Below, piece by piece: positions 34,137-41,814 of a stretch of DNA of 64,000 nt; position 1 is the first letter of the stretch, and each line of letters opens with the position of its first letter. Where the stretch lies: contig JAVBNX010000006.1 of the NCBI GenBank assembly GCA_031551275.1, positions 1 through 64,000 of the forward strand. Direction: 5' to 3'. Below the pieces are notes generated by a model, which was not told the origin of the DNA, did not search any database, and saw only the letters and a program-made list of their open reading frames with translations. The position numbers and the translations under genes are program-made. The DNA is from JAVBMJ01 sp031551275. Its GTDB lineage: Bacteria > Bacteroidota > Bacteroidia > Bacteroidales > Rikenellaceae.

Positions 34137-35381
34137 ATGGGACTGACTATATTTGTGGCCATCGCGGCCTTTCTGGTGGTAACGCTGGCCCTTGTGGTCG
34201 CGTTGCTCTACGCCAAAGCCAAACTGACCGCCTCGGGACAGGTCGAGATCGACATCAACGGCGGCGAGAAAATTCTCACGGTCGACACGGGCTCCACGCT
34301 GCTCTCCACGCTGGGCGAGAACGGCATCTTTTTGCCCTCGGCCTGCGGCGGCGGCGGATCGTGCGGCATGTGCAAATGCCAGGTCCTGGAGGGCGGCGGG
34401 GACATCCTGCCCACCGAAACAGGCTTCTTTACCCGCAAACAACAGCAGGAGAAGTGGCGCCTGGGTTGCCAGGTCAAGGTGCGCGAGAGCATGAAGATCC
34501 ACGTCGAGGAAGCCGTGTTGGGCGTCAAGAAGTGGGAGTGCGAGGTGGTCTCCAACCACAACGTGGCCACCTTCATCAAGGAGTTCGTGGTCAAACTGCC
34601 CGTCGGCGAGACGCTCAAATTCAAATCCGGCGGCTACATCCAGATCGACGTGCCCAAGTACAGCGGCATCAAATTCAGCGACTTCGACATCGAGGAGCAA
34701 TACCGCTCCGACTGGGATAAGTTCAAGCTGTGGGGCCTGGTGGCCAACAACCCCGAACCCACCTTCAGGGCCTATTCGATGGCCAACCACCCGGCCGAAG
34801 GGAATATCATCATGCTGAACATCCGCATCGCAACCCCGCCCTGGGACCGCGCCGCGAACGACTGGATGAAGGTCAACCCGGGCATCTGCTCCTCCTACAT
34901 CTACTCGTTGAAACCCGGCGATAAGATTACCATCTCGGGCCCCTACGGCGAATTCTTCGTCAGGGAGACCCCCAACGAGAAGATGTTCATCGGCGGCGGC
35001 GCGGGCATGGCCCCCATGAGGTCGCACATCTTCAACCTGTTCCATACCGAGAAAACCGACAAGAAGGTTACCTTCTGGTACGGTGCGCGCTCCAAGAAGG
35101 AGATCTTCTACCAGGACCAGTTCGAAAAGATCGAGAAGGAGTTCCCCAACTTCAAATTCCATATCGGGTTGTCGGAACCCTCGCCCGAGGACCATTGGAC
35201 GGGCTATGTGGGCTTTATCCACCAGGTCATTTACGACAACTACCTCAAGAACCACGAGGCGCCCGAGGACATCGAGTACTACCTGTGCGGTCCCCCGATG
35301 ATGAACGCCGCGGTGACCAAGATGTTGGACGATCTGGGCGTTCCGCCCGAGAACATCATGTACGACGACTTCGGATCGTAG
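34137..35381 (+). CDS. nqrF: Na+-NQR subunit F (NADH dehydrogenase module)
   Basis: Electron-entry subunit of 414 residues. An N-terminal helix precedes a [2Fe-2S] ferredoxin domain with cysteines in CGGGGSCGMCKC and RLGCQVKV. The FAD domain has RAYSMANHP and the NADH domain has GGGAGMAPMRSH and YYLCGPPMMN. It closes the operon and is followed at once by a terminator. Confidence 0.97.
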   Translation: MGLTIFVAIAAFLVVTLALVVALLYAKAKLTASGQVEIDINGGEKILTVDTGSTLLSTLGENGIFLPSACGGGGSCGMCKCQVLEGGGDILPTETGFFTRKQQQEKWRLGCQVKVRESMKIHVEEAVLGVKKWECEVVSNHNVATFIKEFVVKLPVGETLKFKSGGYIQIDVPKYSGIKFSDFDIEEQYRSDWDKFKLWGLVANNPEPTFRAYSMANHPAEGNIIMLNIRIATPPWDRAANDWMKVNPGICSSYIYSLKPGDKITISGPYGEFFVRETPNEKMFIGGGAGMAPMRSHIFNLFHTEKTDKKVTFWYGARSKKEIFYQDQFEKIEKEFPNFKFHIGLSEPSPEDHWTGYVGFIHQVIYDNYLKNHEAPEDIEYYLCGPPMMNAAVTKMLDDLGVPPENIMYDDFGS

Positions 35382-35387
35382 ACAATA

Positions 35388-35420
35388 AAGAAGGGCTGCT
35401 GTAAAGCGGCCCTTCTTTTT
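35388..35420 (+). terminator. Terminator of the nqr operon
   Basis: AAGAAGGGCTGC and GCGGCCCTTCTT pair around a short loop, followed by a T run at 35413-35420. The stop of nqrF is 7 bases upstream. Confidence 0.85.
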
Positions 35421-35434
35421 TGCAGGATTTTTGC

Positions 35435-35442
35435 TACCTTTA
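35435..35442 (+). promoter_or_regulatory. Candidate -7 box for the patatin/zinc ABC operon
   Basis: TACCTTTA (last base differs from TAnnTTTG), 8 bases before the ATG at 35450. Confidence 0.45.
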
Positions 35443-35449
35443 CGGAACA

Positions 35450-36256
35450 ATGAAACGGATCATCCCCAAAAACGACACAGGCATCTGCCTGAGCGGGGGC
35501 GGAGCACTGGGATTCGCCCACATCGGGGCCTTGCAGGCCCTTTACGAACACGGCATCGAGCCGTACCACATCTCCGGCGCGAGCATGGGGGCCATTATCG
35601 GGCTTTTGTATGCGAGCGGATACAGGCCCGAGGAGATCCTGGGCTTTGTCGAGAAATACAAATTATTCACGCTGCGGCATATCCTGAGCATCAGCGACAA
35701 CGTCTTCTACTCGGCGGGACTTTCGGGCCACCAGAGGATCGAAAAACTGCTGCGCGAACTGGTTACGGCTAAAAATTTCGACGAGCTGCCCCGGCGCTTC
35801 TCGCTCTCGGTGGTCGATATCCGCAACGCGGAGTGCAAGATCGTCTCCTCGGGCAGCGACCTGGTGGAGTACGTGCTGGCCTCGATGTCCACCCCAATGG
35901 CTTTCGAGCCGGTGGAGATCGGCGGAAAACTCTACGTGGACGGCTGCATCATGAACAACCTGCCGGTCGAGCCCCTTGTCGGGCCCTGCAAACGGGTAAT
36001 CGGGATCGACGTGCAGACCGCGCACCCGACCACCGAGAAGATCACCCGGGGCAACATCCTCTCGCTCTCGTACCGGATCATGCTCAAGCAGATCAACCTG
36101 CAACGCGCCATGAGCTGCCACGACTACATCTCCTTCCCCGAACTGGACCACCTCGGCCCGGAGGCCTTCGGGGAGTACAAGAAAATACTCGATATCGGTT
36201 ACAAAGGGATGAAGAAGTACATTTCGACCCATCCCGGGATCATGGAGCAGGATTGA
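35450..36256 (+). CDS. Patatin-like phospholipase
   Basis: Cytosolic lipid acyl hydrolase of 268 residues. It has the oxyanion glycine motif ICLSGGGALGFAHIG, the serine elbow SGASMGAIIG, and the dyad aspartate in VDGCIMNNLP (VDGG-like). No signal peptide is visible. Its stop codon overlaps the start of the binding-protein gene (TGATG), so it is transcribed with the zinc-type transporter, an unusual partner. Confidence 0.88.
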   Translation: MKRIIPKNDTGICLSGGGALGFAHIGALQALYEHGIEPYHISGASMGAIIGLLYASGYRPEEILGFVEKYKLFTLRHILSISDNVFYSAGLSGHQRIEKLLRELVTAKNFDELPRRFSLSVVDIRNAECKIVSSGSDLVEYVLASMSTPMAFEPVEIGGKLYVDGCIMNNLPVEPLVGPCKRVIGIDVQTAHPTTEKITRGNILSLSYRIMLKQINLQRAMSCHDYISFPELDHLGPEAFGEYKKILDIGYKGMKKYISTHPGIMEQD

Positions 36257-37167
36257 TGAAAAAGATATTCCGATACGCGGGGGTCGCGCTTGTTTCGGCG
36301 GCTGTTTTAGCCTTGGCGGGCTGTGGATCGCCCCGGGGGCAGGCGCAGGAGGGCTTTGTGGTAAGCATTTTGCCGCTCAAATACCTGGTCGAGCGGATCA
36401 CGGGCGGGGATTTCCCCGTCGAGGTGCTGGTCCCGCCGGGCTCCGGGCCGGAGAGCTACGAGCCCACGCCCGCCCAGATGATGGCGGTCGGCAGCTCGAA
36501 AGCCGTGATGCTGACGGGGTTGATCGACTTCGAGCGCACGCTGACAGAAAAGCTGTCCGGCAACGGGAAAGTCGCGGTTTGCGACCTCTCGCAGGGGATT
36601 CAAATCATCGCGGGGAGTTGCAGCCACACCCACGGGGTGGGGCAGGGTAGCGCACGGCACGCCCATGGCCACGGGGTCGACCCGCACACCTGGACCTCGC
36701 CGCGTTGTTTGGCGACGATGGCGGGGAATGTTTTGAAATGCGTGCAGGAGCTCTATCCCGACTCGGCGCGCTACCGGGAGAACTACGACGCGTTGGTCGC
36801 CGACCTCCAACGGCTCGACGCGCAGGTGGCCGCGCAACTGGCGGCGAGCGGGGTCAAACGCTTCTACATCTACCATCCCGCCCTGACCTATTACGCAAGG
36901 GATTATGGACTTGAGCAAGTCTCCATCGAGCACGAGGGCAAGGAGCCTTCCGCGTCCCATCTATCGCAACTGATAGTCTCGGCCCGGCACGACGGGGCCA
37001 GGGCCATACTCTACCAACGCCAGTTCAGCAAATCGACCGTCGACGCCATCGCGGCGGACATCGGCGCATTGGCGGTGGAGATCGACCCGTTGAGGGAGGA
37101 CGTTTCAATGAACACACTCGAAATGACCGCGGCGATCTGCTTCGGGCACAACCAAACGGCGCCATGA
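36256..37167 (+). CDS. Zinc-type ABC transporter substrate-binding lipoprotein
   Basis: Cluster A-I metal-binding protein of 303 residues, anchored by a lipobox (LALAGC, cysteine near residue 24). SYEPTPAQ provides the first ligand-like region. A His-rich loop at about residues 116-140 (CSHTHG, HAHGHGVDPHTW) and later histidines (YHPALTYYARDYG) are typical of zinc receptors such as ZnuA/AdcA. Zinc is inferred from this loop. It overlaps the upstream patatin gene and the downstream ATPase gene by 1 and 4 bases. No permease follows; a matching permease lies at 695-1531. Confidence 0.88.
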   Translation: MKKIFRYAGVALVSAAVLALAGCGSPRGQAQEGFVVSILPLKYLVERITGGDFPVEVLVPPGSGPESYEPTPAQMMAVGSSKAVMLTGLIDFERTLTEKLSGNGKVAVCDLSQGIQIIAGSCSHTHGVGQGSARHAHGHGVDPHTWTSPRCLATMAGNVLKCVQELYPDSARYRENYDALVADLQRLDAQVAAQLAASGVKRFYIYHPALTYYARDYGLEQVSIEHEGKEPSASHLSQLIVSARHDGARAILYQRQFSKSTVDAIAADIGALAVEIDPLREDVSMNTLEMTAAICFGHNQTAP

Positions 37168-37919
37168 ACTACATCTCGATCCAAGGACTGACCGTATCCT
37201 ACGGCGCGGGCCCGGTACTGGAAGACGTGAACCTGGATATCGCCGCGGGCGATTTCCTGGGGGTAATCGGACCCAACGGGGGCGGCAAGAGCACGCTGGT
37301 CAAGGCCATTACCGGAACCCTGCCGCAAAACGCTCACGTAAAAGGCGATATAATCTACTCCGATGAGCTGAAACACAACAAAAAACGCATTATCGGCTAT
37401 TTGCCGCAACAGAACGATTTCGACAAGTCGTTCCCCATTACCGTAGGCGAGGTCGCGCTTTCGGGCCTGCAAACCGAGGTGGGTTTGTGGGGCCGCTACG
37501 GCAAGGAGCACAAGAGACGCGCCCAGGCGGCGATGGAGATGACCGGGGTTAACGACCTGCACCATTGCGCGATAGGCGAAATATCCGGCGGCCAGTTGCA
37601 GCGCACCCTGCTGGCGCGCGCCCTGGTCTCCCAGCCCCGCGTGCTGATCCTCGACGAGCCCGCCAACTTCGTGGACAACCGCTTCGAGGGGGAGCTCTAC
37701 CGCCTGTTGCAGCAACTGAACGAAAAAATGGCCATCGTGATGGTCTCGCACGACGTGGGCACGATCAGCAGCGTGGTCAAAAACATCGTCTGCGTCAATC
37801 GACAGGTCCACAGGCACTTTTCCAACAAGATTACCATCGAGCAACTCGAAAACTACCGCTGCCCGATCCAGTTGGTCTCCCACGGCCACATCCCCCACAC
37901 GGTGCTGGAGAAGCACTGA
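37164..37919 (+). CDS. Metal ABC transporter ATP-binding protein
   Basis: ATPase subunit of 251 residues. Walker A is GPNGGGKST, the signature is ISGGQLQR, Walker B is VLILDEP, and the switch histidine is in MVSHD. The D-loop reads ANFVD instead of the common TTGLD. It overlaps the binding-protein gene by 4 bases (ATGA) and ends the operon; the terminator is not clear. Confidence 0.9.
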   Translation: MNYISIQGLTVSYGAGPVLEDVNLDIAAGDFLGVIGPNGGGKSTLVKAITGTLPQNAHVKGDIIYSDELKHNKKRIIGYLPQQNDFDKSFPITVGEVALSGLQTEVGLWGRYGKEHKRRAQAAMEMTGVNDLHHCAIGEISGGQLQRTLLARALVSQPRVLILDEPANFVDNRFEGELYRLLQQLNEKMAIVMVSHDVGTISSVVKNIVCVNRQVHRHFSNKITIEQLENYRCPIQLVSHGHIPHTVLEKH

Positions 37920-37978
37920 CCCATATTATATCTCTCACAATGCAACAAAGGTGTCAAATTACAGGGCGCCTGGGATCG

Positions 37979-37986
37979 TAATTTTG
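37979..37986 (+). promoter_or_regulatory. Candidate -7 box for hcp
   Basis: TAATTTTG, 36 bases before the hcp ATG. I saw no strong palindrome; a TCACAA half-site occurs at 37934-37939 but its partner is poor. Confidence 0.5.
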
Positions 37987-38022
37987 TCGTACGGAAAAAC
38001 ATCCACGACTAAATAAACGATT

Positions 38023-39663
38023 ATGAGTATGTTTTGTTTTCAATGCCAGGAGGCTGCGGGCGGCCACGGCTGTACGATCAAGGGGGTTTGCGGCAAACAA
38101 CCGCAGACGGCCGGTTTGATGGACCTTTTACTTTACGCCGTGCGGGGCGAAGCTATCGTCAACCGTGCCTTGCGCGAAAAAGGCGCTGCCGACCTGGCGA
38201 CCAGCCGGGCGATCCTCGACGCCCTTTTCTGCACCATTACCAACGCCAATTTCGACGACGGGGCGATCTGTGGGCGCATCTCCGCCGCATGGGCCAACCG
38301 CGACCGGCTGGTTATCAAGGCCGGAAAACTCGGCATTACCCTGCCCCCGCAAAGGGAAGTAACCTTCTCCGCCCCCGTCGAATCCTACGCAGAGGCCGCC
38401 GCCGAAGTAGGTGTGCTCTCCGAGCCCAACGAAGACCTGCGCTCGCTCAAACAGCTCGTAATCTACGGCGTGAAGGGCGCTGCGGCCTATGCCGAACACG
38501 CCCTGAACCTCGGTTATGAAGACGTTGCGATCTACGAGTGCATCGAAAACGCCCTGGCCGAGGTAAGCCGCACGGACATCGACGCCGACCAGCTCGTCAA
38601 CCTGACCCTCGGGGTGGGCGAGTGCGGCGTCAAGGCGATGGCCCTGCTCGACAAAGCCAACACCTCGGCCTACGGCAACCCCGAGATTACCAAGGTCAAC
38701 ATCGGCGTGGGCGACCGCCCGGGCATCTTGGTAAGCGGCCACGATCTGAAAGACTTCGAGGAGCTGCTGGAGCAGACCCAGGGCACCGGCGTCGATATCT
38801 ACACACACAGCGAGATGCTCCCGGCCAATTACTACCCCGCCTTCAAGAAATTCAGCCACTTCGTGGGCAACTACGGCAACGCCTGGTGGAAGCAGCGCGA
38901 GGAGTTCGAAAGCTTCAACGGCCCGATCCTTTTTACCACCAACTGCATCGTCCCGCCGCTGGACAACGCCGGATACAAAGACCGCATCTACACCACCGGC
39001 TCGGCGGGCCTGCCGGGCGCGACCCACATCGCCGCGCGCACAGAGGGCGGTAGGAAGGACTTTTCCGCCCTGATCGCACACGCCAAAAAGTGCGCCCCGC
39101 CGACCGAGATCGAAAAGGGCGAGATCGTGGGCGGCTTCGCGCACGCCCAGACCCTGGCGCTGGCCGACAAGGTGGTCGACGCCGTCAAGTCGGGCGCGAT
39201 CAGGAAGTTCGTGGTCATGGCGGGTTGCGACGGCCGCATGCGCTCGCGCAGCTACTACACCGACTTCGCGCAGGCCCTACCCGACGATTGCGTGATCCTC
39301 ACGGCCGGATGCGCCAAGTACCGGTACAACAAGCTGCAACTGGGCGATATAGGCGGTATCCCCCGCGTGCTGGACGCCGGGCAGTGCAACGACTCCTACT
39401 CGCTGGTGGTGATCGCCCTGGCCCTGAAAGAGGCTTTCGGTTTGAAGGACGTGAACGAACTGCCGATCGTCTACAACATCGCCTGGTACGAGCAAAAAGC
39501 GGTAATCGTGCTTCTGGCCCTGCTCAGCCTGGGCGTGAAGAACATCCACCTCGGTCCCACGCTTCCGGCCTTCCTCTCACCCAACGTAACCAAAGTATTG
39601 GTCGAAAACTTCGGCATCGGGGGCGTCTCGACCGTCGATGAGGATATCAAGGCGTGGGTGTAA
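38023..39663 (+). CDS. hcp: Hybrid-cluster protein (hydroxylamine/NO reductase)
   Basis: Cytosolic iron-sulfur-oxygen cluster protein that reduces NO or hydroxylamine in nitrosative stress. The 546-residue protein carries the N-terminal cluster motif CFQCQEAAGGHGCTIKGVC, spaced C-x2-C-x8-C-x5-C, which is the [4Fe-4S] type of anaerobes rather than the E. coli [2Fe-2S] type. Hybrid-cluster cysteines follow in LGVGECGVK and FTTNCIVPP and later segments (LTAGCAKYRY). No Hcr partner is nearby, so another electron donor is used. It has its own promoter and terminator. Confidence 0.96.
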   Translation: MSMFCFQCQEAAGGHGCTIKGVCGKQPQTAGLMDLLLYAVRGEAIVNRALREKGAADLATSRAILDALFCTITNANFDDGAICGRISAAWANRDRLVIKAGKLGITLPPQREVTFSAPVESYAEAAAEVGVLSEPNEDLRSLKQLVIYGVKGAAAYAEHALNLGYEDVAIYECIENALAEVSRTDIDADQLVNLTLGVGECGVKAMALLDKANTSAYGNPEITKVNIGVGDRPGILVSGHDLKDFEELLEQTQGTGVDIYTHSEMLPANYYPAFKKFSHFVGNYGNAWWKQREEFESFNGPILFTTNCIVPPLDNAGYKDRIYTTGSAGLPGATHIAARTEGGRKDFSALIAHAKKCAPPTEIEKGEIVGGFAHAQTLALADKVVDAVKSGAIRKFVVMAGCDGRMRSRSYYTDFAQALPDDCVILTAGCAKYRYNKLQLGDIGGIPRVLDAGQCNDSYSLVVIALALKEAFGLKDVNELPIVYNIAWYEQKAVIVLLALLSLGVKNIHLGPTLPAFLSPNVTKVLVENFGIGGVSTVDEDIKAWV

Positions 39664-39679
39664 CGCCGAAAGAAACAAG

Positions 39680-39715
39680 AAAACGCTGCAATCGTCAGAT
39701 TTGCAGCGTTTTTTT
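39680..39715 (+). terminator. Terminator of hcp
   Basis: AAAACGCTGCAA and TTGCAGCGTTTT pair around a nine-base loop with a T run after. Confidence 0.85.
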
Positions 39716-39787
39716 ATGCCCGGAGCCGAGCTCGTTCGCCCGCGGCGGGGTAATTTTATCCTGTGACATTCAACGTCGAGTCGATAA

Positions 39788-39849
39788 GGCTCAAGTTTAA
39801 GCCTGTATTATACTTTCATTAAGTTAACCCTTACGGACGATTGTAAGGG
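39788..39849 (+). promoter_or_regulatory. Two inverted repeats in the leader of the surface locus
   Basis: The 279-base gap before the surface locus holds GGCTCAAG/TTTAAGCC at 39788-39803 (imperfect) and CCCTTAC/GTAAGGG at 39828-39849 with an eight-base spacer (perfect). Between them lies a TATACTTTC stretch that may be a weak -7 region. The repeats could be operator sites or a hairpin in the transcript. Confidence 0.45.
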
Positions 39850-39942
39850 CGCATAACTGATTTTCAATCACTATTTTTATAAAAACGACGATGCCGGGCG
39901 GGATCTGCCGACGGGATCAAATTCAACTATTAACCCAATATA

Positions 39943-40716
39943 ATGCGAAGAAAAAGCAGTTCACTACTCAGTGTGGTGAATGATCGGCTGGCTAAAGCCG
40001 GTTTTACGCGGCGATTCTTTATTTTTACCCTTTTTGCAACCCTCCTGGGATGCGGCGTTTCCATAGCGCAACCTAATTGGGGCGTGGGGGTTAATGCGGG
40101 GATCCCTTTTTTGGTGGGCGATATGACTTCCTTCTCAAGTGAGAAGACCTATGTGGGCTTTACGACCGGAATGCAGCTCGACCGCCGCTTTACCCCGTGG
40201 TGGAATGTGAGCCTTACCGCCGACTACGGGCAGGCCAGGATCGGCTCGGCAGAGTATTCTGACAAGTTTTTTCTCGACCGGCAGGGTGTGGGGTGGTATG
40301 AGCCCCCCAGGCTGGACAACGTCGACCTTTACCGCGACCTCTACGGAGAGGTGCGATACGCAAGCCTTGGAGCGCACCTCAATCTTAATGTGTGCCACCT
40401 GTTTACACGCGACCAGGCGTGGAACAATTGGACGATCCTTGCCTCCCCGGCAATTTATGGACAATATTTCTGGCCGCGCATCTACTCGAAACGGGATGAC
40501 AGGCGCTTCAGGGACTCCTCCGGGGGAGGCCTGAGCCTCGGATTGGGCGGCAGCCTCTCGGTGCGCTACGCACTCAGTAAGGGCGTGGCGCTGCAACTGC
40601 GCAGTTCGGCCAGTTGGATATCCAATAAGCAATTCGACGGCATCGACGCCTGCGACAAGCAACGCGCCAACCTTTTGTGGAGCAACACGATCGGCATAAT
40701 ATTCAACCTGAATTAG
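39943..40716 (+). CDS. Outer-membrane beta-barrel protein of the surface locus
   Basis: Exported 257-residue protein of unknown function. A basic N-terminus and a hydrophobic segment (FFIFTLFATLLGCGVSIAQ) form a long signal peptide of about 42 residues. Eight or so amphipathic strands follow, with alternating aromatic residues and a final strand ending in FNLN, as in small outer-membrane barrels. A lipobox-like LLGCG occurs, but the mature sequence beginning QPNWGVGVNAG suits signal peptidase I. The next two genes encode related lipoproteins, so it may serve as their assembly or anchoring partner. That is inference only. Confidence 0.7.
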   Translation: MRRKSSSLLSVVNDRLAKAGFTRRFFIFTLFATLLGCGVSIAQPNWGVGVNAGIPFLVGDMTSFSSEKTYVGFTTGMQLDRRFTPWWNVSLTADYGQARIGSAEYSDKFFLDRQGVGWYEPPRLDNVDLYRDLYGEVRYASLGAHLNLNVCHLFTRDQAWNNWTILASPAIYGQYFWPRIYSKRDDRRFRDSSGGGLSLGLGGSLSVRYALSKGVALQLRSSASWISNKQFDGIDACDKQRANLLWSNTIGIIFNLN

Positions 40717-40723
40717 ACCCATC

Positions 40724-41755
40724 ATGGCAGATTTTTCGCATTCCATAGGCTGGCACGCCGGCCTTTTAATAATAGGTACATTGCTTTTGGCGTCCTGCGA
40801 CCGTGACCTGAAAGAGGGCAGCGATTCCGGACCGAATAAAATATTGGTTCTCGACCTGAATTACACCCTCGACGAGTACGTCGGGTCAAATACCCACGCG
40901 GGCAGGATCCCCGACAACGACCAATACCAGATCCGTTTCACGGTCGATTTGTTCCCCGATAACGGAAACGGACCGAATCCGGGCGACCGCATCAGCCGCA
41001 CCGTGCAAACGACGAGCAACTTCCATACGGGGACGAACACCCATCGTATCAACATGGTCATCCCGAAGATGAATCTCAAAATACTCGTCTGGGCCGATTT
41101 CGTCCGCGTGGGCGGCCAGGCCGACCTGCATTACAATACCGCCGACCTGACCCGGGTCAAGGTCATCGACCCCACGGCGTGGGGCGATGTGCAGAAGCTG
41201 GCGTTCGACGGAGTGCTCCCGTTCGAGTCGCGCTCCACCGCCGACGCCACCCTGACGCGGACGGTCGATCTCGAACTGGCCGTCGCCTATTACATGATCA
41301 AGGCCACCGACACCGACATCTATGCCGCGCAGCCCAACTCCACGCCCATCGCACAGCTTACCACACGCATCGACTACGACCTCTGGGTGCCCACGGAGTA
41401 TAACGTGAATGAGCGCAGGGTAAGCGACTCACAGGGCGATATCTCGTTTACCTCGCCCGCGAGCGACATGGCGCCCGGTTCGGCGGTATTGGCTTCCGAC
41501 ATCATCCTGGTCTCCAGGTCCGCCGTGTCAGGCTTTATGATGGGGGCGAACTACGATTCGAGTCTGAGCATCGGCCAATTCCAGATCCATGGTAACAACA
41601 ATAAACTGATCAGCACGGTCAGCAACGTGACCGTAGAGCTTAACCGGGGTGGACTGACCATACTCGAAGGCCCTGTGCTGACCCGTCCCGCCGACTCGGG
41701 CATAGGCGTGGATCCAACGTTCGAGGGCGAAATACCTTATGAATTCGAAGACTAA
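40724..41755 (+). CDS. DUF6562/fimbrillin-like lipoprotein, short form
   Basis: Exported 343-residue lipoprotein with lipobox LLASC (cysteine near residue 25). The segment LKILVWADFVRVGGQADLH with HYNTADLTRVKV and the later ELAVAYYMIKATD match the N-terminal half of the next protein (VFWADIV, HYNTASLKAVSL). I assign DUF6562 from general similarity, so it may be a Mfa/FimA-type pilin or accessory subunit. It is 7 bases after the barrel gene and 59 before the larger paralogue. Confidence 0.72.
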   Translation: MADFSHSIGWHAGLLIIGTLLLASCDRDLKEGSDSGPNKILVLDLNYTLDEYVGSNTHAGRIPDNDQYQIRFTVDLFPDNGNGPNPGDRISRTVQTTSNFHTGTNTHRINMVIPKMNLKILVWADFVRVGGQADLHYNTADLTRVKVIDPTAWGDVQKLAFDGVLPFESRSTADATLTRTVDLELAVAYYMIKATDTDIYAAQPNSTPIAQLTTRIDYDLWVPTEYNVNERRVSDSQGDISFTSPASDMAPGSAVLASDIILVSRSAVSGFMMGANYDSSLSIGQFQIHGNNNKLISTVSNVTVELNRGGLTILEGPVLTRPADSGIGVDPTFEGEIPYEFED

Positions 41756-41814
41756 CCTCATCCAACACCCATAACCCCAACTTACCATTCACAACCAACC
41801 CAAATTTTTTAAAA

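Noticed and set aside
37934..37939. TCACAA half-site upstream of hcp as a Rex or Fnr site
   Set aside because: The partner half is poor (ATATTA), so it is not convincing next to the site before nqrA.
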